Source of the DNA: Anastatus disparis
Taxonomy: Eukaryota; Arthropoda; Insecta; Hymenoptera; Eupelmidae
Reading direction: 5' to 3'
Assembly (NCBI GenBank): GCA_017163975.1
Contig: JAFFSR010000249.1
Location: 4,339,001-4,403,000, forward strand
DNA length: 64,000 nt
Numbering within the stretch: the stretch's first letter is position 1; each line of letters begins with the position of its first letter. Shown in pieces: positions 36,284 to 43,780 of this stretch. The notes beneath the pieces were generated by a model. It was not told where the DNA came from. It saw only the letters and a program-made list of their open reading frames with translations, and did no database searches. The position numbers and the translations under genes are program-made.

Positions 36284-36811
36284 TGCGGAAAATTTTGAAA
36301 AATTCTTCCACAATCAGCGATTTTACGCTGGGGTTAAGTTTCAGTAGCCAATGTTTCAGATTAGCAGCGTTATTTAGAGCACACACGTAATTTGAATACG
36401 ATGATTTTATGTAATGATGCATACACTGTACACTGCTGAAATTCAAATTTCTAAAAGCTGGACAATCTTGTTTTTCTAAATTTTTAATCTTACAGGTGGT
36501 GAGCTTGGAAAGTAGTTCAAGCTTTCTTGACCTCGCACGAAAATTATACGACAATGCTTGCAAATATCTTCCAAATTTTTGTATAATCTTTTTATCGATA
36601 TATCACCTTCGTACCACTCCAGACCATGATGATTCAGTATCACCCAATTGTTCTGTCTCAAAGCATTTTTAGGTAAGCGTCTTAAATTACAAGGAGGCGC
36701 CACAATCCAATGAGCGATAAAGTTTTTATGAATAGCAAGTACAGCCACCTCCTTTGGAATCAAACGGTTTTTGTTATCCTTTAAAAACTGCACGTCAATC
36801 ACCACGTCCAT
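36168..36811 (-). pseudogene. Conserved Polinton protein, possibly nuclease-like
   Basis: Starts MDVVIDVQFLKDNKNRLIPK (ATG 36811). It continues with an HGLEWYEGD block and a RGQ motif, then a frameshift in 36528-36545, then LTTCKIKNLEKQDCPAFRNL and a CMHHY motif. This domain recurs in Polinton-type elements. The early Asp and alternating hydrophobic strands recall RNase-H/DEDD exonucleases, but that is inference. The 3' end overlaps the protease start. Confidence 0.55.
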
Positions 36812-36838
36812 ACTGTTTGCAATTAAAATTGCTCGCCG

Positions 36839-36875
36839 ACTGAGATGATAAAGATGGCTTTGCTTCACTTAAATA
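36839..36875 (-). promoter_or_regulatory. Candidate TATA plus TCAGT initiator
   Basis: On the minus strand, TATTTAA (36875-36869) precedes TCAGT (36843-36839) by ~34 nt, just upstream of the ATG at 36811. Spacing is slightly long. Confidence 0.4.
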
Positions 36876-36903
36876 GCGAGAACTATATCCCCACCACTAC
36901 TAC

Positions 36904-38208
36904 TTAACCGCTATAATCCACGATAACCTGTCTCGACGAGTCAATTTCGAGAAAATTGTCGTATTCAGCATAAATTATACAATTTACAGCGCCCTCTAGT
37001 GGGTCGTCGAATCTAACATCAATTCGTACATTACCATTTTTTATCAAATTCCAATGACTACCATCACTCGCTGATAAATCAGGTGTCAAATCAAAAGCGA
37101 ATAGGCAGTAACCGTTTGGATAGTCTTTACGGGTAATTGAGTTGCCTGAATTCATAAAGTGAATATCAGTGCCGGAAAAAAGTGTATGATAAGCATCAAC
37201 GTACATTTTGCTTTTTTTGAAATCTGGCTGTGAGGGTTTCGATGGCACTTGCATTCCAACAACGTACAGACATAAAAAATTTATATTAAAATTCTTGAAA
37301 TTAAACGGGTTAAGATTTTCATCTTCGTTGTAAGCTTTATTCTTAACAAAACCGAGTATAATTCTTTTTGGTAGTTGACCCAATATGACATTGTCGATTG
37401 TTTCCCCATGCACACCATTATGTAACGTAACAGCCTTAACTTCTACACGTGTCAGTGGGTATTTTGCAGTAGTCTGCGACAGTAGTTTTTCGTGTGCTAG
37501 CACGAGTGAAGGATTTAATCTTACTCGACGCACAAAAAGCGTAGCCTCTGTAATATTAACTGTGAAAGCACCAGCGGGATCCATGAGACAGAAACCATCA
37601 CGAGAACGCACGAGCCTTACTCTAACTCCAACACCGACCAGTAATAATTTGTCTTGATTAAAAACATCACAATGTAAATGGCCGAGTAAATCAATCTTTC
37701 TGCCAACCATAAGCGCTTTACGCTGGCTGAGACCTGTATTACCACCTGTGGTATCGTCCATTTTCCCTGCTGTATCATCATACCACAGCCCATTCGTTAA
37801 ATGAGACTTTTTAGCTGTTGGGCCATAATTTAGTAATATTTCAATGTAAGCTCTGTATGCATAAGCATTGTGTGGTGGTGAAACAGGTTTCTGATTGAAT
37901 AGCACGTCGACTTGATTGAACAACGAATGCAAAAGATCATTATTTATTGGTCCAACGTTCGGATCTTTAGGTGGTTCAGCACTAGTACATGTTACACTTA
38001 CACTCACACTTAACATTGTGTGAGCCAAGTCTAGATACTCAGTGTTGCCAGGGATGGTAAATTTAATTGGTGATTGGTCGTTAAGTGAAGATATCGGTTT
38101 GTACTGAACCCAGTAAGAGCCTTCAATTGCAGTCTGTGTCGAAGGTAATTCAGAAAGTGATAATTCCGACTTGATCGACTGACAAGATTCTGTATGCAAC
38201 AGCACCAT
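36904..38208 (-). CDS. Polinton major capsid protein (double jelly-roll)
   Basis: Intact 434-codon ORF. Length, position after the minor capsid genes, and blocks such as LNYGPTAKKSHL, QRKALMVGRKIDL and the C-terminal DVRFDDPL..AVNCIIYAEYDN are typical of the Polinton hexon-like double jelly-roll capsid protein. It should form trimeric hexons of an icosahedral particle. It starts 10 nt after the upstream gene ends. Unlike most neighbours it has no stop or shift, and codon structure is clean across the full length. Confidence 0.85.
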   Translation of the reverse strand: MVLLHTESCQSIKSELSLSELPSTQTAIEGSYWVQYKPISSLNDQSPIKFTIPGNTEYLDLAHTMLSVSVSVTCTSAEPPKDPNVGPINNDLLHSLFNQVDVLFNQKPVSPPHNAYAYRAYIEILLNYGPTAKKSHLTNGLWYDDTAGKMDDTTGGNTGLSQRKALMVGRKIDLLGHLHCDVFNQDKLLLVGVGVRVRLVRSRDGFCLMDPAGAFTVNITEATLFVRRVRLNPSLVLAHEKLLSQTTAKYPLTRVEVKAVTLHNGVHGETIDNVILGQLPKRIILGFVKNKAYNEDENLNPFNFKNFNINFLCLYVVGMQVPSKPSQPDFKKSKMYVDAYHTLFSGTDIHFMNSGNSITRKDYPNGYCLFAFDLTPDLSASDGSHWNLIKNGNVRIDVRFDDPLEGAVNCIIYAEYDNFLEIDSSRQVIVDYSG

Positions 38209-38217
38209 CTTGAAATT

Positions 38218-38736
38218 TTAATTTTCAAAAATATCTCGAGCTACATGTGCTTTCTTATTCTGCTTCTTCTTCTTTTTAGCAACTTTATCACTTTTCGAGC
38301 GTTTAGCCGCTGAGGTGTTTGTAGTGCCAGGTGCACTCGACGACTGAGTTGATGATGTCTCGTTCTTCTTTTTATATTCTGATTCCTCCCCTTCTTCCGC
38401 GTTTGACTCACCCAAGAGCAATTTGTCCAGAACAACGTCAGCTTTTCTTTTGAGATTTTTACGACTCTCGTGAATGCGCTGTTTAGTCGCCTCTTTGACC
38501 GGTCTGCCACCTAGAGTGACATCATCTAGGATATTTTTACCCGCTTGGAGAGCCTCCTTACCGACCACTTTTGCACCTTGTTTGATCTTCGGTATAGCTG
38601 CTCGGAAGAGACCTTTCAAAAAACTACCTACTCCTGCACCCGACTGGTGATAACCAAAACAAGGTTTACCAACTGTAACACACTTACCCCCACCACCAAT
38701 CATTTGGTTATTGAAAAAATCTTCAAACACAGGCAT
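38218..38736 (-). CDS. Capsid-region basic protein of Polinton
   Basis: Intact 172 codons. A Gly-rich start (MIGGGGKCV) leads into GVGSFLKGLFRAAIPKIKQGAK, an amphipathic helix pattern, and then a Lys/Arg-rich C-terminus with a Ser/Thr linker and KKKKKQNKK, probably nuclear-localising. Proteins with this layout occur next to capsid genes in Polintons and resemble minor core/cement proteins of adenoviruses in composition. The exact role is not known. It lies between the minor and major capsid genes with nearly no spacing. Confidence 0.65.
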   Translation of the reverse strand: MPVFEDFFNNQMIGGGGKCVTVGKPCFGYHQSGAGVGSFLKGLFRAAIPKIKQGAKVVGKEALQAGKNILDDVTLGGRPVKEATKQRIHESRKNLKRKADVVLDKLLLGESNAEEGEESEYKKKNETSSTQSSSAPGTTNTSAAKRSKSDKVAKKKKKQNKKAHVARDIFEN

Positions 38737-38737
38737 T

Positions 38738-39568
38738 TCATCGGATGCGCTTAAAGTGAAGCGTTACAGTCAGCGTACCGTAGTCAAATGGAATGGGAAA
38801 TCCGTGTTCGTCTCTTATATCTATTTCTATCGACTGAAACGCTGAAGACAGCAGTGGTAGGTACATGGGTGGTGAAAAGTTTTTAATTTCAACACCTCCG
38901 TAAACGTAGTCACGCAAATGAAGCGAGATTATACGTAGTAAGCTCGTGCGCATGTCACCTGTTACATAAGGCTGGCAAATGTTGCTGTAAACCATGAGCA
39001 CGGTTGGTAACCCGTTCACAAGATTTGCTGGACGATTACCGGCAATGTAGTGTTCTTTATTACCTTTGCAAGAGAAAGTTGGTGTATTTTCCAAACCTAA
39101 AATTCTAAGTAATTTTTCTGATAGGGTAAACGTGTGCATATAAGTTGTACAATCTTCACCACATCGACATTTAATCTGTACATAGCCACCAGCGCGGACT
39201 TCAAAATATAAATGATTTTTCACATTCTCGAGATTATTTATTTCTTCTAAGAGACTTCCAATGTCACGGTAAACACCAGGTTTAATGCGGGCAAACACCT
39301 CGGTCTTCTGTTGAGTCTCCTCCTCTGTTTCTCGCAAAACATTCGCCACGTCACGTTTGAATGTTTTAACAGAAATCACCCCCTTACGCTCTACCACTGA
39401 TATATGCTGAAATGTGAGAGGTATTTGAATTTCCGTGAGTCCTACACACAAGTCGCCATGAATATAAAAATTTTGTGATAATTGTGTTGTAAAATGCGTC
39501 GCCACATTGTGTGGAAAGACAAACTTGCTGCTGTTGCTCGGTAAAACCATGTAAAATTCATCGTTCAT
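38738..39568 (-). CDS. Polinton minor capsid (penton-like, single jelly-roll)
   Basis: Intact 276 codons. Starts MNDEFYMVLPSNSSKFVFP, with HFTTQLSQNFYIHGDLCVGLTEIQIP and a C-terminal DEHGFPIPFDYGTLTVTLHF; this pattern is typical of the vertex protein of Polintons. It should occupy capsid five-fold vertices. It overlaps the 3' end of the integrase by 4 nt and is followed at once by the basic capsid-region protein, so these genes form one compact block. Confidence 0.8.
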   Translation of the reverse strand: MNDEFYMVLPSNSSKFVFPHNVATHFTTQLSQNFYIHGDLCVGLTEIQIPLTFQHISVVERKGVISVKTFKRDVANVLRETEEETQQKTEVFARIKPGVYRDIGSLLEEINNLENVKNHLYFEVRAGGYVQIKCRCGEDCTTYMHTFTLSEKLLRILGLENTPTFSCKGNKEHYIAGNRPANLVNGLPTVLMVYSNICQPYVTGDMRTSLLRIISLHLRDYVYGGVEIKNFSPPMYLPLLSSAFQSIEIDIRDEHGFPIPFDYGTLTVTLHFKRIR

Positions 39569-40685
39569 TGTAAATTTTTTAAATCTTTAGCTTTTATCCA
39601 AGAATTGAATTTTTCTGGGTACCCCCTCCAACTGACCAAATATTGTTTTTTCGACCCCCTACCTTTGCTCTTCAAAACCTCATCAACCTCAAACGCTTCG
39701 CTATCTAAATCTTTGCGCACTCTGCTCAACTGTTCTTTGTAAAAATATCCGTCAATTTTTTCTCCATCAAGATCTGTCAAAATATAGACGGGTGGTTGTT
39801 GTCTTGTGTCGACTCTTATAATTTTAAACAGCTCCAGAGTCCAGCCACCCTCGTATGCTTTCCTGAAGGCTGTCTTGGCACGACTGACACGAACCAGATC
39901 GCCAACGCTGTATTTAGCTACTCGAAACGGCTGTTTTTCGCTTTAACGCAACGTCAAATTTTGACGCACCACGTGAGCATTATATAAGTTGACTTTGGTA
40001 AGGGGCATTTTCATGGCACTGTGCCACGACTCGTTGTAACACGTCACAATTTTTCGCAAAACATCTATATAACGTCTTGTGCGCGAGTGAGTAAAGTATC
40101 GTCAGATACGACCTTTGAGAGTTCGAATAAAGCGTTCGGCAATGGCTGCCTTTATATCAGGGTCTCTGACGACTCGATAGGTAATATGTTTCTTTTTTAG
40201 CACCTCTTGCACCTCTTGACCGATAAACTCTTTACCTTTATCAGTCTGTAAATAAATAGGATGACTATCATTACATCGTATAAAATTTTGTCTAATGCTA
40301 CAGCGACGCTTCCACTGGTTTTGTCGAGAAGAGGCCCTGCCCAGGCAAACTTTGAAAGTGCATCAATGACAATGAGAATATAGCTGTACCCATCATTGTA
40401 GGTTTTAAGTGATCTAAAATCTGCCAAGTCAGCTTCCCACACTTCAAAGGGGCTAAAAACGTTGTAATGTCGACGAGGAAAACGATGTTTTACGAGTTTG
40501 TGTAAGGTATGTGCATCCTGACTCTCCAACCATTTGGCAATGGTATTGTTATCAAATTTTTTGGGTTTCGCGTGTTTTAGTAGATGAGCACCAGCGTACG
40601 CTGATGGTGTAGAAAGATTATAGTAATAATGCTCAAGATCGTCCGGGTTTTTCGCCTCCTTCTTCTTTTTCTCCTTCTTTTTCAT
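39565..40685 (-). pseudogene. Polinton integrase with C-terminal chromodomain
   Basis: Retroviral-type DDE integrase that inserts the element. The core begins near VWEADLADFRS (first Asp) and DGYSYILIVIDALSKFAW. A frameshift at about 40285-40295 puts LQTDKGKEF (second Asp) and AAIAERFIRTLKG (Glu) in another frame. Two nonsense codons follow, TGA at 40102-40104 and TAA at 39943-39945. The C-terminal 60 residues are a chromodomain (VDEVLKSKG...YLVSWRGYPEKFNSWI). All three catalytic residues are still encoded, so decay is recent. Confidence 0.85.
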
Positions 40686-40770
40686 TGCTCCTCCTCCTCC
40701 CCCTCTTACAAACTAGCTTTTTCTCTGTCTTTTGCTGTCTTTTAAATTTATTTTTTATGCGTTTCAAAAA

Positions 40771-41154
40771 TTAATCAAACGCAATTTTGCTGACCATGCA
40801 CAAAATAGTAATACCAGTTGCAGTCTTTTCATTACCATCTGCAGTCTCCGAGAGCATGCGTGAAAATGCTCGTTCAGCCAGCAGTCTGTCGGCTTTTATA
40901 TAATTCGTTATTTTTTTATTTGAATATGAAATATCGTGTTCTAGACAGGCATTGTCAAGAGAATTTTTTCCTCTCTGACCACGTCTGAGACGCTCTTCGA
41001 GATTCGTGCCAGGGCCGAGAAACTGGTAGCCTGGTAGATGCATTTCAAAGGGTATAACCGAAATCAATCGGTCTATAAAAGTACCAGTTTTCTCCCCCTC
41101 CTCCTCCTCCTCCCCCTCCATCACTTCCTTCCATGCTTTCACATATGGTCCCAT
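40771..41154 (-). CDS. Phospholipase A2-like protein of Polinton
   Basis: 127 codons. LPGYQFLGPGTNLEERL matches the calcium-binding-loop type Y-x-GPG motif, and DNACLEHDISYS carries the catalytic HD-x-x-Y of the PLA2 fold found in parvovirus capsid proteins, where it breaches endosomal membranes during entry. The same role is plausible here but inferred. An acidic run (EGEEEEEGE) precedes it. Upstream codons in another frame (to about 41240) look protein-like and Lys-rich, so the true N-terminus may be longer, with a frameshift near 41150. Confidence 0.7.
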   Translation of the reverse strand: MGPYVKAWKEVMEGEEEEEGEKTGTFIDRLISVIPFEMHLPGYQFLGPGTNLEERLRRGQRGKNSLDNACLEHDISYSNKKITNYIKADRLLAERAFSRMLSETADGNEKTATGITILCMVSKIAFD

Positions 41155-41240
41155 TTTAGCTGTTCGAGGCGACTCTTTTTTACAGGGGTTGATGGCGTAG
41201 CTGCCAACTCGCTACCAACTTTTTTACGCTTTTTCGCACT

Positions 41241-41924
41241 CTAAACTTCTTTCTCCTTTACGCTCGTTAGACCAGTAGCTGTTGAAGAATAATAACCTTC
41301 GTTTTCTGACGACGATGACAGCGGTGAATCAGGGCTGTGAGATGCAATCGTATGCCACAGTTGATCGTTATTAATGAATTCTCGAGGTATGCTAACTTGT
41401 CGCAAGATGCGTGCAAACTGTTTGTATCCGCGCGTTGGCGGCCTTTTTCTACTTCTCATAGCTTCGTTCATTAAATCGACAATATTAGCACCCTCGACAA
41501 CAGTGCCATCTACCTTGATTATACCACGACTATCCCATTCAATATTACCAGCTTGCCGCAAATATCTAATGAAATGTATAGCATTACTTTGAAATTTCTG
41601 CGGTACGGACTGGACAAGCTGTTCGTCGTTGATTTCGTCATTATTGTCTGTACCCATCGTCGTTTCCGTTTCTAATAATGTTGTCTCGTTTAGACGTATT
41701 ATACTCCTATTTTCATCCTTCTCCTCCCCTCTTAGATGCAAGTAACGCCGCAAGATTTGTTGATATTGCAGAGATTTTTGACGCTCATCACCCGTAGAAT
41801 GTAAAATTTTACTCATTTCTTCGTCAAGGCGAGTCGTGGCTGTACCAGGTGTCTGGATACTGGATGGTGGTGTTGTATGATTGGTAGTTGGTACGTCGTG
41901 CTGCTGCAGCCGCTGTTGCTCCAA
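41241..41924 (-). CDS. Conserved Polinton protein
   Basis: Intact 227 codons. A Thr/Pro/Gln-rich N-terminus precedes EEMSKILHSTGDERQKSLQYQQILRRYLH cut into helices, and a conserved C-terminal block IKVDGTVVEGANIVDLMNEA and RILRQVSIPREFI. I recognise this as a recurrent Polinton protein of unknown function. It is followed by the PLA2-like gene and preceded by the 117-aa protein. Confidence 0.6.
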   Translation of the reverse strand: MEQQRLQQHDVPTTNHTTPPSSIQTPGTATTRLDEEMSKILHSTGDERQKSLQYQQILRRYLHLRGEEKDENRSIIRLNETTLLETETTMGTDNNDEINDEQLVQSVPQKFQSNAIHFIRYLRQAGNIEWDSRGIIKVDGTVVEGANIVDLMNEAMRSRKRPPTRGYKQFARILRQVSIPREFINNDQLWHTIASHSPDSPLSSSSENEGYYSSTATGLTSVKEKEV

Positions 41925-41944
41925 GCACTTTCGCGGTACTTAAA

Positions 41945-42298
41945 TCATTTTTCTTGCGTACTCCATGCCGATAAAACAAGTTTCACAATTAGCCGTAGTA
42001 AATATGCTGATTTTACCACCAATTTCCTTTTTACCTCCAAAATACCCGGTTTAGCGAGTTTTCGCAACAGTGGTGCGACTTTTTGCAATTGTTTCTTATA
42101 ATACTTGCTGAGTGGAATATTTCCACGTAAAATGTTCAAAGCACACTCGCAAATGTACGTTATAAGTTTGGAATTTGCTTCGCGTAATATGGCCTTGAGT
42201 TGAGAAAGTTCGATTTTACACAAAACATGTAGCTGAGTCCAGTACTTTTCTGGAATTGGACTGCTGCTGCTACGACTACGTCTTACCGGCTCCATCAC
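41945..42298 (-). CDS. Small conserved Polinton protein
   Basis: 117 codons, strongly basic and helical. The segment ANSKLITYICECALNILRGN and the repeated Lys/Leu pattern to LRKLAKPGI are typical of a small protein encoded next to the ATPase in many Polintons. The C-terminus after KLVVK is unlike relatives I know, so a frameshift near 42000 is possible. Its start overlaps the ATPase stop by 4 nt. Confidence 0.55.
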   Translation of the reverse strand: MMEPVRRSRSSSSPIPEKYWTQLHVLCKIELSQLKAILREANSKLITYICECALNILRGNIPLSKYYKKQLQKVAPLLRKLAKPGILEVKRKLVVKSAYLLRLIVKLVLSAWSTQEK

Positions 42299-42969
42299 AA
42301 TCGCACGACCAGTACATTATTCGAGCGAGCACCAGCTTTTATGGGTTTGCAACGAGGTACATAAACGTACTGATGTTTGTCGAAAGGAAATATACAAGTA
42401 CGAAATCTCACGTTTTCAGGCGTATCCTGTTTCAGATCTATGAACAAATAGCTGTGTGGTTTTGCTGTGGCATCGAGATATGCCTCTTGCAAAAAACGAG
42501 GCTCCTCGGGGCAGACTTGGCGCGCCAGATGATTTATTTGCGCTCGATCGCGCGGATTTTTGAATACCACGTAATTAGAGTTTAGAGAAATTTCTCGCTG
42601 ACCTTGATGAAAGAGATTTTGCGAGATAAAGATGACGCTCAAGTTATTGTGATGACTGCCTTTGGTGAAGAGATTTACTACAGCTCTGTTAGACGATTCT
42701 CTCATCAGATCGTCGAGAATCAAGAGTTTTGCTCGTGGATCATTGGCATAGTCTTCGCTCTTTGGTAAACCCTCGTTAAATTCGATACCCTCGGCCAACT
42801 CCTTGTAAATTGGCTGCCACTCGGTATAGTACAAGAGTATACGCTCGAATTTTGTATCACTCATGCGATCAATGTGATGCAAAAAATTCTTCAAGAATAC
42901 TGTTTTACCACACGAGCTGGGTCCACAAATCATCAAAGTCCACGGATGCACCCACCTGCAAACGTCCAT
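42295..42969 (-). CDS. Genome-packaging ATPase (FtsK/HerA-type)
   Basis: Intact 224 codons. Walker A GPSSCGKT (about residues 16-23), Walker B LLILDDLM, and sensor motif VIFISQNLF; this is the A32-like ATPase that pumps DNA into capsids in Polintons and related viruses. It is uninterrupted. A possible intron-like 5' region lies upstream (42970-43020). The PP1-binding-like plus-strand gene lies immediately behind it. Confidence 0.85.
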   Translation of the reverse strand: MDVCRWVHPWTLMICGPSSCGKTVFLKNFLHHIDRMSDTKFERILLYYTEWQPIYKELAEGIEFNEGLPKSEDYANDPRAKLLILDDLMRESSNRAVVNLFTKGSHHNNLSVIFISQNLFHQGQREISLNSNYVVFKNPRDRAQINHLARQVCPEEPRFLQEAYLDATAKPHSYLFIDLKQDTPENVRFRTCIFPFDKHQYVYVPRCKPIKAGARSNNVLVVRL

Positions 42970-43225
42970 GTTACCGCTGCTGCTAAACTTCTATTACTAA
43001 CCTCATCAAATCCTCGAACCACTCTACATATACGATCATTAAGAGTGATGAACAAGAGTGGGGGGCAGCGGCGGCGGCAATGCGCGCATGTGCGAGCAGT
43101 ATCGTGCTGGCGCTAGCCAATCGTTTAGCTGATTAGCCATATAGCTGGCTGACGCCAGCATTATTCCGCTCTTCAGCTATATGGCTGAAAGAGCCAAATA
43201 AGTATGAATCACCTACTTATAATTA

Positions 43226-43260
43226 ATACCCCCACCCCACCACCACCACCACCACCACCA
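43226..43260. repeat. (CCA)n run upstream of the plus-strand gene
   Basis: ACCACC repeats ~10 bp before the TATA box at 43268. Confidence 0.8.
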
Positions 43261-43267
43261 TTAATAG

Positions 43268-43299
43268 TATAAAATTAAAAGCGTTGGTAAGCAATCAGT
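43268..43299 (+). promoter_or_regulatory. TATA box and TCAGT initiator
   Basis: TATAAAA at 43268-43274 and TCAGT at 43295-43299 put the +1 A at 43297, 29 nt from the first T. This is the standard spacing for arthropod pol II core promoters. It serves the gene at 43451-43666. Confidence 0.65.
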
Positions 43300-43357
43300 G
43301 CTGGTTAGTCTTGAAAAAGTGCTGCTATCGTGAGCAATAACCAAGAAATTGAAAAAG

Positions 43358-43419
43358 GTAATAAATTTTTATCAAAGAATTAATCAGATTCAAATTTTTG
43401 ATTCTCAACAATTTTATAG
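43358..43419 (+). other. Candidate 62-nt 5'UTR intron
   Basis: Donor AAG|GTAATA and acceptor TTTTATAG, with an AT/T-rich interior, lie between the predicted transcription start and the ATG at 43451. Confidence 0.45.
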
Positions 43420-43450
43420 AAAAGAGAGTCTACAAAAAATACAGTGAACG

Positions 43451-43666
43451 ATGAATCAAACAAAACAAGTGCATTTCAAAGAGGGTAAGCCGGAAATTCA
43501 TGTGATACGCGTGTGGGACTATGCGAGTCGTACAGCGCGACGTGGAGAGTGGGAGCAAACGGCTCGTGATAGAGAAAGATTCAGAATAAGGGTGGAAAGG
43601 ATGCAGATTATTCTGGAACCTGTGCTTTTGAAAAAAATTGATGACTACTTAATTAATAGAAAATAA
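43451..43666 (+). CDS. GADD34/PPP1R15-like PP1-binding protein in the Polinton
   Basis: 71 codons, complete. Residues 5-9 KQVHF fit the PP1 docking motif [K/R]xVxF. Residues 30-44 RRGEWEQTARDRERF match the conserved Trp...ARDRxRF helix of PPP1R15/GADD34, which brings actin and eIF2alpha to PP1. This two-part layout and ~70-residue size are also those of the eIF2alpha-dephosphorylating proteins of some large DNA viruses. Predicted role: recruit host PP1 to eIF2alpha and restore translation under stress. It is the only plus-strand gene in the module, convergent with polB, with its own TATA/initiator, a candidate 5'UTR intron and an AATAAA at 43662-43667. Functional assignment is from motifs only. 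Confidence 0.65.
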   Translation: MNQTKQVHFKEGKPEIHVIRVWDYASRTARRGEWEQTARDRERFRIRVERMQIILEPVLLKKIDDYLINRK

Positions 43667-43780
43667 ATTTATTTTTTCGTTTTACATTTTTATAAAATAT
43701 AAAAATTCATTTCAAAATAGTTTGTGTTTTAATTCTCTCTCTTTATGCTGTATCATATATTCGCTTTAGTGATAATATAT

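Noticed and set aside
37385..37657. Plus-strand ORF inside the major capsid gene
   Set aside because: It is a shadow of an intact, recognisable minus-strand gene.
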